NCBI GenBank assembly: GCA_030142905.1
Contig: JASJOG010000027.1
Coordinates: 434,001 to 498,000 of the forward strand
Reading direction: 5' to 3'
Source of the DNA: Heliopora coerulea
Taxonomy: Eukaryota > Cnidaria > Anthozoa > Scleralcyonacea > Helioporidae
Length of the DNA: 64,000 bases
Shown here: in pieces, positions 1 through 10,212 of the stretch
Numbering within the stretch: position 1 is the first letter of the stretch
How the letters are laid out: each line of letters opens with the position of its first letter
The notes under the pieces: generated by a model
Told to the model about the DNA's origin: nothing
Database searches by the model: none
Seen by the model: only the letters and a program-made list of their open reading frames with translations
Program-made: the position numbers and the translations under genes

Positions 1-3000
1 GTTTGTCTGGTAAGTGGAAATATTGTCCAACTTTGTTTTGATGTGTACAAGTCGCCTGTGACCTTCGTAATCTAAAAAAAAAAAACCTGTTTAAAACCAG
101 TTTATTTGTCGTTCTCCAGTGTGTAAGTTTCACTAAGTCCTGATGGTATAATTATCGTCAAAACTGGCGACCAAAAACGAGACCTGTTTTTACCTGCTAA
201 ACATTCATCATTCTAGCCAAGATTTGGCACCAACAGCATTAAAACATCTCTTCATCCGTTTCTTGTGGTTTGAGAACGAACCGGCTCAAACCTCACGCGA
301 CTACCTGCAAAACTTGTTTTATTTGTCTGAGTCATTGTAAGTTTTCAGAATATAAACTCAAAAAATTTTGGTCAAACCCTGTCCCACCATATGTCTCTTC
401 TGCGTTCATCATTCCATGTCTGCTACTTTAAGAGGATGAGATTACGTGACATGTTTGAGGAAGTTGATCGTCCAGGTTAGTGTAGTCTTGAGAAAGACTG
501 TTGGTGGAAGTGACTGACGTTTCGACAGCCTTAGCAGCGGTCATCTTCAGAGTCAAAAAAAAAAAAAAAAAAAAATGACCGCTGCTAAGGCTGTCTAAAC
601 GTCAGTCACTTCAACCAACAGTCTTTCTCAAGACTACACTAACCTGGACGATCAACTTCCTCAAACATGTTACGATTCTCCCAGGTTCAAACCATTTACT
701 TTATTGAGATTACGTGACATGTCAATTCCTGTTGTTAATTAGCTGCACCTTGCAAACGCTTTAATCGCGAAAATAAAAGTAATTTAAAATCTTTGTAACG
801 ATATCTACATAATAAAAAGGCTAAAAAGTTAGCGTTGGAACCGAAGCATTTTCGATTCAACGGTCATCTTCAGTTTTAACACCTGAAGATAGTCGAACGA
901 ATAAAACTTTTTAGCCTTTTTATACGTCGGGAAAATGGAATTTAGTCTCGACGTTTAAAATTAACCTCGCCAATGTCATTTTTTGCTTTCTCCAGTCTTG
1001 GTGGATATCCACCGTTTTCTGACCAGTTGAAAAAACCTCTCAAAGAGCAAATATTGGAAGGTTCTTACTCGTTCCATGAGAAATTTTGGAGTCCTGTAAG
1101 CCGTGAAGCAAAGGATCTTATCAGCAAACTGCTCACTGTGGATCCGAAGGAACGAATTAGCGTAACAAACGCCTTGGAACATCCTTGGATGCAGGTACGA
1201 AACACTAAATTGAAGGCTAAATGCCGGTAAAACTCACTTGTACCCAATACCTTTACTTAAAATTCCACAGCTTGGGCGATACGTGGACGCTTGTCAAGCT
1301 AAAATCTGAGAAAAACGATTTTTGAACCCCAGATGGGGATCGAATGCACAACCCTCTGATGACTGGTGAAACATTCTAACCACTGACCTGCGGGACATCA
1401 GATGGTGTGCTAAGGTGCCGGTTCGATATGTGTTGCTTGTGCGGCAGCAATGATAGGTCAATAATGTCGAATGAGATTATATGTTGAATCTGCACCTTAG
1501 CGAACCATATGAGTCTCGATAGCTCAGTCATTACAGGTTATGGGTTCGATCCCCGGTCTGGAGCTGAGAAATTGTTTCACTACATGAGATATGAGCAGGA
1601 CGAACGTCCAAATACCATGCTATAACCATACTTCCACATACAGATTGTACGTAGCATTCGTCTCATTCCCAAGCTCCCTGGAGCATTTTCAAGTAAAGAT
1701 CCTGTGTGCGAGGTTGGGCAAAACTTACACGATTGGCTGATGGTTGTAAAGCTCAATCATAGTGCAACCAGACTCTATATTTATAAGCAGTGAACTTGGG
1801 TTACCAATCTGCCAGTGGTTCGATTGAAGGATACACGTTACCTAACTCGCAACCTTGTCTCGGTTTGACATTTTCTGAAATGTCAAAAAGTTTTACTCTC
1901 TGCATACCTGTGCTAGGGGGGCGAATTTGGGGTATGGAAAGGGCTGACTATTCACGTTAACCATGTAAAGTTGCGAGTTTTCGCCTTTATATCACTTCCG
2001 TTTTTTCCTCTGCGGATCGTGATGTCAAAAACTTCTGCTTTTTACAACGTACGGAAAGGAGAAAGACGTTTTTTGTCTTGAGATGTCTGGTATTTAGGTC
2101 ACGACCCCCATGATTTTTGAATTGTGTTTGGAAGGTGAGATTATCCCTATTTGCGGATTGGGTCTGATAGCTCTTTTTTGGACCAAGTACCAAGTTTATA
2201 AAACGTTCCTTGTACCGTGAGGTGGTGTCAAAGCTACTTGTATATGACTGAAACAGGATGAAGAGATTGTCGCAAAGGCCATTAATTTAATGTCACTGAA
2301 AGATGAAAAGAAAGACGAACAGATGCCACCACCTGCAACAAACGTAAGTCGAAGCTTTTAAATTTTCCTTTCTTTAACTCCGTTTTCGTCTCTTTTTGAC
2401 ATCAAACCACGTGGGTATATTCTCTTGAGCATATTCTGTATATTTTCATCCTTTCGTTCCGCAATACGAAAACGAATTTTTATCCACAGCGAGTAAGCCA
2501 ATTAATCATTTGTTGTGTGCATTCTGCACTTAAAAGCAGAAAAGGTAAAGCACTACTTAATGTCAACTGACATGTTCCCAGGACATAATGACAGGTTTAA
2601 AGTTCAATCCCAGTGTTCCTCGGCAGGAATGTCCCAAAAGAACGCGATAAGGGTGTACTTCGCTATAAAAGCTACATGTTCATGTGACCGAGAACTCGGA
2701 GATTCAATCATCTGCCTCGTATGCTTTTGTTTTTCCCAAATAGCGAAAAATGAGCCAAATTTTTCCACGTTTAACCCATTAAGGGGCAAGGGCACACTCT
2801 ATAACTCTACTTTGGCTAACGCCAGACAATTTTACTTGTTAAGGGGATGAGCCCTGCCGCTTAATGAGTTAACACGGACGAGTGTGGGGAACCAGAAAAC
2901 GATGCGTGTACCGGATAAGAGATTGTCTGGGTGCCCCGAAGTAGTACGTGACGTTTTGGGTATTAGCCCATGCTATTATTTCCAATACTTATCATCTTGA

Positions 3001-3085
3001 TTTCCCTGTTACATAGATCACCAAAAGAAAAGGAACAGACAGTGAAACACCAGTCATTAAAAAGAGGAAATCCACTGAAGATTAA
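1..3085 (+). CDS. CHEK2: Checkpoint kinase 2 (Chk2-type Ser/Thr kinase), C-terminal exons
   Basis: This is the 3' part of a DNA-damage checkpoint kinase that in animals is activated by ATM and acts in the nucleus. Four coding exons are visible: 1-9, 996-1194, 2257-2343 and 3017-3085 (stop TAA 3083-3085). All introns are GT-AG (donors at 10, 1195 and 2344), and the reading frame is kept across every junction. The 996-1194 exon encodes the end of the kinase domain. It starts at the GGYPPFS motif, equivalent to SGYPPFS in vertebrate Chk2, then runs through LLTVDPKERISVTNALEHPW, the subdomain XI Arg region of CAMK-group kinases. The last exons give an acidic and lysine-rich tail with KRKG and KKRK, a plausible nuclear localisation signal as in the vertebrate tail. 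The FHA domain and N-lobe lie outside the window. The family call is firm; the 9-base first exon is inferred from its frame and donor. Confidence 0.9.
438..722. mobile_element. Foldback insertion, Penelope-type terminal region, with 17-bp direct repeats
   Basis: Two inverted arms of about 90 bases (about 449-552 and 580-670) are separated by a run of A. The whole insert is bounded by the identical 17-base sequence GAGATTACGTGACATGT at 438-454 and 706-722. A long variable target duplication of this kind is usual for retroelements that prime reverse transcription at a nick. The arms contain the GACGTTTCGAC and CATCTTCAG blocks typical of Penelope-like element terminal regions. The insert lies in a CHEK2 intron. 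The element class is inferred from these blocks; the inverted arms and direct repeats are read directly. Confidence 0.7.
510..554 (-). ncRNA. Hammerhead ribozyme motif, Penelope type with minimal stem III
   Basis: Read on the minus strand, the core is complete: CTGAAGA (544-550), a stem II region, GAAA, and GTC with the predicted cleavage between 516 and 515. Stem I is GACT pairing with AGTC, four base pairs directly on the core. Stem III is reduced to the self-complementary ACGT, so a monomer would be poorly stable. Hammerheads with such short stem III are known to work as dimers. The opposite arm of the foldback (575-619) lacks CTGAAGA and has TAAA in place of GAAA, so it should be inactive. 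Confidence 0.65.
813..922. repeat. Short foldback repeat related to Penelope terminal regions
   Basis: Perfect 18-base inverted arms (813-830 and 905-922) enclose an inner hairpin containing CATCTTCAG and its complement CTGAAGAT. The CTGAAGATGACC block followed by CGAAAA on the minus strand resembles the hammerhead core seen at 510-554, but no convincing stem I or stem III is visible. It lies in the same CHEK2 intron. Confidence 0.5.
1322..1396 (-). repeat. tRNA-related SINE fragment
   Basis: On the minus strand the stretch has a tRNA-like A-box region (GTCAGTGGTTAGAATG) and a B-box-like CATTCGATCCCC. It is not a functional tRNA because the acceptor and anticodon stems do not pair. It sits in the CHEK2 intron. 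Confidence 0.45.
1511..1567 (+). repeat. tRNA-related SINE fragment
   Basis: A tRNA-like head is visible with A box TAGCTCAGTCATTA and a strong B box GGGTTCGATCCCC. The anticodon arm is shortened, so this is a tRNA-derived repeat and not a tRNA gene. Confidence 0.45.
2771..2872. repeat. Dispersed ~95-bp repeat, copy 1
   Basis: The copy starts TTAACCCATTAAGGG and ends TTAATGAGTTAA. It has the family core GCTAACGCCAGACAATTTTAC. This copy is inverted relative to most others in the window and lies in the last CHEK2 intron. Confidence 0.7.
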
Positions 3086-3137
3086 TTCATGATTGTATTC
3101 GTAAAATTGTTGGCACGTGGGGTTGATATTTTGCTAT

Positions 3138-3181
3138 GTGTATACATACATACATACCTACACATATATATACATACATAC

Positions 3182-3212
<31 letters not shown>
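3138..3212. repeat. (TACA/TA)n microsatellite
   Basis: Alternating TACA and TA dinucleotide tracts lie just after the CHEK2 stop codon and directly abut the hammerhead repeat at 3211. A matching TA tract (3468-3493) lies on the other side of that repeat. Confidence 0.9.
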
Positions 3213-3213
3213 A

Positions 3214-3257
3214 CTACAGACGGAACCGTTTCGGCCTATTGGGCCTCATCAGTGTAG
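3214..3257 (-). ncRNA. Type I hammerhead ribozyme, complete core
   Basis: On the minus strand all conserved parts are present in order. Stem I is CTACA pairing with TGTAG. The core CTGATGA is followed by stem II GGCC/GGCC with a CAATA loop, then GAAA. Stem III is ACG/CGT with a GTTC loop, followed by the cleavage triplet GTC. Cleavage is predicted between positions 3219 and 3218. No conserved catalytic position is changed. The small stem III is usual for animal retrozymes. Confidence 0.85.
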
Positions 3258-3440
3258 TGCTGATGAGCAGGATGGAGTAGCCTACATTATATAGGCAACT
3301 CAAATGTCCCACGCTTGTGGTACATCTAAGCCATGCCAGAGCGCTCTAACTAGAGACTAGTGAGCGTGCGCAAATGCACTGGCGGCATGACTCATCCTGT
3401 AGAGCGCTCAATATGAACCAAGAGGCCATAGAGCGATATC

Positions 3441-3469
3441 TAACTACAGACGGAACCGTTTCGGCCTAT
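3441..3469 (-). ncRNA. Partial hammerhead, 3' half only
   Basis: This repeats the stem II 3' strand, GAAA, stem III and cleavage triplet of the ribozyme at 3214-3257. It then runs into a TA microsatellite, so CTGATGA and the 5' strand of stem I are lost. It marks the upstream end of the 230-bp unit on the minus strand. Confidence 0.75.
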
Positions 3470-3491
3470 ATATATATATATATATATATAT

Positions 3492-3698
3492 ATGACAAGG
3501 TAAAACTTTAAAAACCTTATAAAACTTTATTTCAACGTTTTAAGGCGACTGCCCCTTTGACCCCCCTCATAAAAATGGGCATACAAATGTTCTCCCAGTA
3601 TACCCCTTTGGCCATTACCGTACCTTTTGACACTACTTTTATGGTTATTAAACGTTGAAATAAAGTTTTATAAGGTTTTTAAAGCTTTATCTTGTCAT
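3492..3698. repeat. Foldback (inverted-repeat) element
   Basis: Inverted arms of about 48 bases (3492-3541 and 3651-3698) begin ATGACAAGGTAAAACTTT and end in its near complement. They surround a 110-base spacer. No coding capacity is seen. It is probably a short non-autonomous element. Confidence 0.65.
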
Positions 3699-4000
3699 CT
3701 ATAAATGGTTTTAAAACTTGGTACAAGGAGGTTTTTGATAAGTTATATATATATATGTATGTATGTATGTACATACCAAAATAAACAAGGGATGGCTTTG
3801 GCATTAAGAGTGCTCAATACTTCAAAATATAGAGCAGTATCAAATAACATAAACTTAAAATGTCTTGTGTTGCTAATCTGAGTTTCACGCAACTATGCAA
3901 TCATCAGGCAACAGGTTGATAATGATCCCAGTTTGATCTTATATAGATGCAGTGACATAATAACTATGAATGCTGTTTTTCTCTTTGGGTGGCTGAAGTT

Positions 4001-4021
4001 TATATATATGTATATGTGTGT

Positions 4022-4106
<85 letters not shown>

Positions 4107-4162
4107 TATATGTGTATATATATGTTTGTATATATGTATATGTATGTATATATGTATATATG
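4001..4162. repeat. (TA)n(TG)n compound microsatellite
   Basis: TA dinucleotides pass into a clean TG run (about 4064-4098) and back into TATG/TA. Apparent open frames across this tract are artefacts of low complexity. Confidence 0.95.
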
Positions 4163-4860
4163 AGCAAAATACAAACCCAGTGCCAGCAAACTTTCAGGTT
4201 CTGGACTTTTTAAAGATGTCGGCATATGAGACAATGAGAAGTATAGAATAATTGTAAAGAAACCACAGTTTTAAAATCAACTCTAGTGAGCTTTGAGGAC
4301 TGGACTTCATCCAGTACACCTATTATGACTTACATAAAGTACTTCTCAGGTTAGAGTTGAGTACTTTATGATGCTCTGAAACTTGGTAGACAACAGCTGA
4401 ATCTCCACCATCATTATACAAGATAAGTACAGTACATGTGAATTAGAAATTCACTAAGTTAAAACCAATGCAATTTTAGATTTACATGGTATGACATAAA
4501 TATTGTACTGTAAATTAGCACTAATGCACAAGAATGTGCTGTGGTGTGATTCAATTAACTGCAATTTGAGGTACAAGCAATATTAGGTAAGAAAATCAAA
4601 TGCTTTCATCAACCCTTTCCTAGCAGAATGAGTCTCCATGATGAGTGTCTGTTGTTAACTACAGTAAAATGATAGAGCCGGTTCTGCATGGAAAAGCATT
4701 AACTGAGATAGGGTATAACCTTTCCCTGGCCAAATTTCTCCCCTGACAAGTAAAACAATGGGAGAGTTTATAAGCCTGATTTGTTTCTAATCACATTCAA
4801 ATGTCTCATTAAAATTCCCCTCTTCTCATTTGATTTCATTAATCATTATGTATATCAACG

Positions 4861-4961
4861 TTAATTCATCAAGGGGCAGGGTCATCCCTTTGATGAGTAA
4901 AATCATCTGGTGTTAGCCAGAGTAAAATGCTGAAGTGCGCCCTTACCCCTTAATGGGTTAA
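4861..4961. repeat. Dispersed ~95-bp repeat, copy 2
   Basis: The copy runs from TTAATTCATCAAGGGG to TAATGGGTTAA and has the core GAGTAAAATCATCTGG followed by TTAGCCAGAGTAAAAT. It is one of the best preserved copies. Confidence 0.75.
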
Positions 4962-4972
4962 GGAGATGGCTG

Positions 4973-5052
4973 TTAACTCATCAAGGAGTAGGACTCATTT
5001 CTTTGACAAGTAAAATTGTTAGCCAGAATAAAATACTAAAGTGCACCCTTAA
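4973..5052. repeat. Dispersed ~95-bp repeat, copy 3
   Basis: This copy lies twelve bases after copy 2 in the same orientation. It has GACAAGTAAAATTG and TAGCCAGAATAAAATA but has lost part of the core and the terminal GGGTTAA. Confidence 0.7.
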
Positions 5053-8000
5053 CCTTCCCTCCATATGGTAGTTGTACGACAACAAATTACAACAATAGAA
5101 CAAGTGAAAGAAACAATACAGAAAACAAAAGATTCATGGACAAAAGGGTTAATGGATTAAGTTTGCTTTCTAATCCATGCCAGAGTCCAATCATGTCTCC
5201 AGCACCAGTCATGTTACTGGGTCTTGGTTTAGTCATTTTGCAGGAATATTGCTAGCCTTGGAAAAGATGAGGATGTCACTGGTGAAATTTACCAATTAAG
5301 ATGACAGGCTTGGAAACCAGGTAAAATATCTTGGTTAGCATAAAATTATGAAAATGTACATTGTTGTTGGTGATGGCTTTATTTGCATGATCTAAAATGA
5401 CCTAGTTCCATAGAAAGCTAGAGAGGTTTAATGAAAAATTGGTCCTGAAGCAAAGCAAGGGGTGTGTACTTTCCCAATTCCAATCCGCTGTAATGATTCC
5501 TCAGTCATCTTGAACTGAGATTCAGTAGGTGAAATAGTGGGTAGTCAAAATTATCACTAGTGTGACATTTGTAATAAAGAATATAACAAAAGTAGACAAA
5601 TGTTATTAAAGAAAAATCCTTTAATGCGTTTACAAATGTCGATAGTAAAAATATTATAGAAAAAATACTTTAATAGGTTCACAAATGTCAGTAGTCAAAT
5701 AATCACACAGGAGCCCTTCATTAAAACAAATTAATATTGGCTGTAAGTACATCATGAAGAAAGATCTAGATATGGTTCTTTAAAATACAACTTTTTTCAA
5801 AAAGATATCAACTGTATTTGACCTATGGCTTCTTGTTTTATGCAGTAAGTATGAGATTTTTATTATTTGATTATAATGCCAAAGCACCTTTCAAAAAATG
5901 CCAACATACATTTTTCCAGTTAGGCTTCCTTCTGCTACAATTGATATTTTTCTTTTGTTTTACATAAAGAACTATTTCCACATCAATCACCATGACAGCC
6001 ATTTCTCATAACACTGTGCTATTGAAACATCCAGGTAAAACTGGAGAACTATAAAAATATTAAACAGTGCTGTGTATTTTGAATAAATAATAAATATAAG
6101 TGCAGGGATATTCCTGCATATCCTGGGATTATCATATTCAAAAATTATTGATTCCTCTGACCTGACAGTTTAAAGGTTCATTCATTCATTAAAATTATTA
6201 ATCATCTTGAGGGGTGAAGTGTAAAAATTACTTTTATGAACAGTAACATTGTGATTGAGAACTTGATTTCATAAACCAGGAACTGTCAGTAATTTCTACC
6301 AGCCATTGTTGATAATGATAGAGGTGATAAATTCTTTTTGACAGGATTTAGTGAATTACTCAACAACAGTAATATTTGCTGACTAGCATGTTTCTCCAAT
6401 CAATTACTCTGAGCAATTATTAAATTATCACCTTATAAGAATAATTGTCACTAATGGCCAGCAGTGGGAATTAGCTCTAGTTCCTGATCAGTGTAAACCA
6501 GGTTTTCAACAACCTGAAATCTATCAAATACTATGACTTGCAGAGCAACTGCTCCTCAGTTCATGTTAAGACTACAATTGGAATCACACTTTCATAGCTC
6601 AGCTTATATCCTAGATATAAGCTTTTGTTTTTGCTAAAATGCCCACTCAAAATCACTTTTATGACGTGGAGCCACAAAATGTGTGTTTGGGCATTCTAAC
6701 ACAGTCTAAATCATACCTAAAGCTCACTTGCCATTACTAGTGAACTGGTGTTTCCAGTTCCTGTGAGAAAATACCACTCTATTATTCCATGTGCCAGAAA
6801 ATGAGTCTTAATTTTTCAAATTAAAAAACAAAACAGTCAAATTAAGCTCTGCTTAAACACTGTTGGAGTACACAGACATAAAAATTAAGCAGATGACATC
6901 AGTGCTGTTATTAGTTCCCCATTACTGGCACATCAAACAGCTGTAATCATCTGGAAGGTTTTATTGGAGCAAGTATATTTTGGTCATGAGCATCCACATA
7001 TTTTCCACAATCTGCTAAGTTTTGCAATCAAAGTTTTGCCTAATTCATTCCATGGCCACCATTTCAGAATTTTTTACCACTGCTAGGTATTTTGAAAATA
7101 AGTAATGTTATCTGGAGAATTGTTGCTAGGGTATTCGTTCTTAAGCTTAAATAGTGTAAATCTATGATAAGTAGCCCATTTCCTTAATAGGTATGTAGTT
7201 TTTTGATGTTCATTTGTATAAATTAACTCTGTTATCCTCATTTGAAAAATTCTTTTGCATTTCAATGATGATTCACATGAACTGCTTCTGTCTTTGCACT
7301 TTAATACTTTACTCTGAATGTTTTTAAATTATTCTGATTGTTACCTAAAATCTCCAAAATGTTTTCATAAGTAGTCCTGAATAGCAAGAATGCTTGTGCT
7401 CAAAGTAACACCCAAAATCCCAACTCTGAATAAAACCTTGGCAATTAGGTAATTTGGATCACTCTAGTTCCATAATGACATCATCAGTATGCATAACCCA
7501 CCACACACATAACACAAAATACAGGAGTAATATTAGCCTCTCTATCACAACTACCCTCCAAGGTATAATACAAGGATTGGTCAATGGATCATTCTGAATC
7601 GTAATACCAATGGTTTATTACTCCCTGATACTTGCAGTTACACAGAACATAATTTTCACTTACAGCACTATCATGTGCTTGAACCATTTAACTTGTCAAG
7701 CATTGACAACAAAGACATCTTTATGATACTGCAAGGAGAAAAACCATAACTAATTGTAGCACCCACACAACAATATAAACTTTTTTTTCTTCCTTTTCCA
7801 CAGAAAAACATTGAAGTGTTGAAACTTTTTTTCAAATAACTCAAAGTACAAAAGCATTTAATCTCCAATCCAGCAGACCCAAAAGCTTAGGCTAACTGAG
7901 AATGTGGCTGCCATTACTAAATCAGTCTTCATTGCCTTATGCAAGTTAGATCAATCAAATTTGGATGCATGCCTTCCTGACGTTTTCATTTCACAAGGCT

Positions 8001-8340
8001 GTTGCACATTAGTTCTTACAGAATTCTTTGCCTCAGTTCACCCTTCTCTGTCAGAAGTTACATTACTTTTGTGCTGTGCGGATAAAAATGTCTGGTATAA
8101 CTACAAGAAAGAATTGCATTGTGTAAAGTACTTTAAGTTACCTTTGCATGATTATCTTGATAATCCCCTTTCATTGCAAATTTTCTTTGAATCATCAAAA
8201 TTCCGGTGTTATTCTTTGCTTCAACAACATATTGTGGTTCCCTTTAAATTAAATTTCCACCAATGAAATGTTATTTTGCTCTGGTAAAGCACCTGAATTT
8301 TGAATTGTATCAAATTGAAAACTCCCTATAAATCAAGGTT

Positions 8341-10212
8341 TTACACTGTCACTAATGCTGATGAGATAATTGTAGCATTTTTTGTTGACAGAAGTGGTGG
8401 TGGTACTGCAGCAGCTATGACAGGATGTTTAATTCCAATTACAGGGTAAACATCTTCTGTTACTATGTTAACACTAGGATACTCTACTGCTGATGTTGGT
8501 TGATCATTTGAAATGGCTGTATTTACCAGTTCTGTTGATTCTGGTAACTTTGTACCTGAACTACTTGTAAATGATGAATTTTCAGGTGAGTGTTGTTTGA
8601 TGCCATCAGTAGTCATGACGCTTGGATATTTTATTGGTGTTAGAGGTTGAAAATTTGATGGTGGAATGATTACATCTGCCATGGACACCAGACTTTTAAC
8701 ATCTCCATTGTTCAGAGACACACCTTGGTTCGTAATTGATGGTTTAACATCTTCTGTTGGTTGAACTGTAATGCTTTCATCCAATATTAACTTTGGTTTG
8801 ACATCTTCAACAGCCAAGGCTGGTGATGTTGCTAGAATGTATTTTTCTTGCACAGCACTACCAGGATTTTCTGTTAAATTTGATTGCTGGCTACCAGTTG
8901 CCATGGCAATAGTTTTTCCCACTGGTACCAAATATGCAGCATTTGTAGAGACCATAGCAATCTGTCCAATGTCTGGACAAACTTGTGGTTGGAAATTGGA
9001 AGTAGCCACAGTATTTCTTCCAATCTGTCTGAATGGTGGTTTTAAATCTTCACTGGATATGATCATGCTGGAATTTTCCACGTGCACAGATGGCTGGAAA
9101 CCAGCTGGAACCATGGTAATTCTTCCAGTGCTTGTTAACATAGGTGGTTGGTAATCTTCAGTATCATAACTTTCTTCAGTGGGAAGGACTGCTGAACTGG
9201 TTAGAACATCTTGGTTTTCCATCACCAAGGATTGTGTGCTGGTTGATGTGGCCACTTTCACCTTAGTGACTGGTGGGGTGTTAACGTAGATCATCCTCCT
9301 TGGCCCCTTGTTTAGGGGAAATTCTTCACCTTGGCTTCTTGAAGGGCAAGCGAACACCCTTTTCTGATGTCGCTTCAAGCTGCTGCTTGATGAAAATTTC
9401 TGACCACAGTTCGTGCAAGCAAAAGGCTTTTCCCCAGTGTGGGTTCGCATGTGTTCGGTCAAACTTCCCCGCTGGGTAAACGACCTGAAACACTGCTCGC
9501 AAGAGTATGGTTTCTCCCCGGTGTGCGTTCGCATGTGTTTGCGAAGCTGATCACGAAAACTAAATCGTCTCTCGCACTCCGTGCAAGAAAAGGGTTTCTC
9601 GTGAGTTTGGATGTGTTTGTTCAGAATGGTTTCGCGTGCAAACGCCTTTCCACACTCCGGGCATTTGTAAGGTTTTTCGACAGCGTGAACCCGTGCTTGG
9701 TGGAGCGAGCAGCGCCAATAATACCCGAACACTTTACCACATTCAGGACAAGGGAAGTGGCCTTTCTTCTTATTCTTTCGCCGTCTCTCTCCATTGCCGA
9801 CGTGCACATCGTCCATGTGCTGTCTTAGGCTCTGGGCATAGCTGTAGCTCTTACCACACGAAGGACAAGTGTACGCCTTCTCGTCAGAATGCACCGTCAT
9901 GTGCTTCTTCATGTTGCTGGGATCGGAGCAAGTCTTGCCACAGACGTCGCACTCGTAGATGTAATCTCGAGTGTGGATTCTCTGATGCTTCTTCAGGTTC
10001 GACGAGCAGGTAAACCGTTTGTCACATTCTGTACATGTATATGGTTTCTCACCGCTGTGGGTTAAAAGATGAATTTTCAGACCAGAAAGGGTCATGTTGC
10101 TCTTTCTACAAATATTACAGTCATGACCTGCGCTGCTGCTTGGCCTACGTTTGGCTTTGGTGCTCGAGTTCTTCCCATCGGCATTATTTTGTGACCCTTT
10201 TGACCTAGGCAT
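8341..10212 (-). CDS. C2H2 zinc-finger protein, nine fingers, intronless
   Basis: The 623-residue product is a probable nuclear sequence-specific DNA-binding regulator. The first 30 residues are basic and Ser-rich. Nine C2H2 fingers then follow from about residue 31 to 290, beginning CNICRKSNM, CTECDKRF, CDVCGKTC, CPSCGKSY, CPECGKVF, CPECGKAF, CTECERRF, CEQCFRSF and CTNCGQKF. TGEKP-type linkers join several of them, and a basic insert (RRRKNKKKG) lies between fingers 4 and 5. Finger 9 ends in Cys in place of the second His. The remaining half is Ser/Thr/Pro/Val-rich with repeated EDVKP-like and FQP-like segments, which could be an activation or interaction region. No KRAB, SCAN or BTB domain is seen, so the orthologue is not assigned. 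The start is the first ATG before finger 1. Confidence 0.92.
   Translation of the reverse strand: MPRSKGSQNNADGKNSSTKAKRRPSSSAGHDCNICRKSNMTLSGLKIHLLTHSGEKPYTCTECDKRFTCSSNLKKHQRIHTRDYIYECDVCGKTCSDPSNMKKHMTVHSDEKAYTCPSCGKSYSYAQSLRQHMDDVHVGNGERRRKNKKKGHFPCPECGKVFGYYWRCSLHQARVHAVEKPYKCPECGKAFARETILNKHIQTHEKPFSCTECERRFSFRDQLRKHMRTHTGEKPYSCEQCFRSFTQRGSLTEHMRTHTGEKPFACTNCGQKFSSSSSLKRHQKRVFACPSRSQGEEFPLNKGPRRMIYVNTPPVTKVKVATSTSTQSLVMENQDVLTSSAVLPTEESYDTEDYQPPMLTSTGRITMVPAGFQPSVHVENSSMIISSEDLKPPFRQIGRNTVATSNFQPQVCPDIGQIAMVSTNAAYLVPVGKTIAMATGSQQSNLTENPGSAVQEKYILATSPALAVEDVKPKLILDESITVQPTEDVKPSITNQGVSLNNGDVKSLVSMADVIIPPSNFQPLTPIKYPSVMTTDGIKQHSPENSSFTSSSGTKLPESTELVNTAISNDQPTSAVEYPSVNIVTEDVYPVIGIKHPVIAAAVPPPLLSTKNATIISSALVTV

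Larger units (their letters stand above)
3211..3470 (-). mobile_element. Retrozyme-like repeat, one 230-bp unit plus partial second copy
   Basis: The 29-base block at 3211-3239, starting TAACTACAGACGGAACC, recurs exactly at 3441-3469, giving a 230-bp period. On the minus strand each block carries the 3' part of a hammerhead ribozyme including its cleavage site; the copy at 3211 is complete. Tandem ribozyme copies about 170-400 bp apart, without coding capacity, match what is known of animal retrozymes. These are transcribed as multimers that self-cleave into monomers and can be circularised. The element is bounded by TA-rich microsatellite on both sides. No reading frame of note is present in the unit. 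Confidence 0.75.
4163..8340. other. Intergenic region between convergent CHEK2 and zinc-finger genes
   Basis: The stretch is AT-rich and I see no supported gene. It holds two copies of the ~95-bp dispersed repeat (listed separately). The part nearest 8340 probably contains the 3' UTR of the zinc-finger gene; a minus-strand AATAAA lies at 7614-7619. A 120-residue open frame at 7904-8266 (+) has no recognisable domain and I do not call it. Confidence 0.5.

Noticed and set aside
3244..3266. Second hammerhead core from CTGATGAG on the plus strand
   Set aside because: No GAAA and no stem II partner follow within a usable distance; it is part of the stem I loop region of the minus-strand ribozyme.
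7904..8266. 120-codon plus-strand frame beside the zinc-finger gene
   Set aside because: There is no domain or splice support. It lies where the zinc-finger 3' UTR is expected on the other strand, and its length is plausible by chance.
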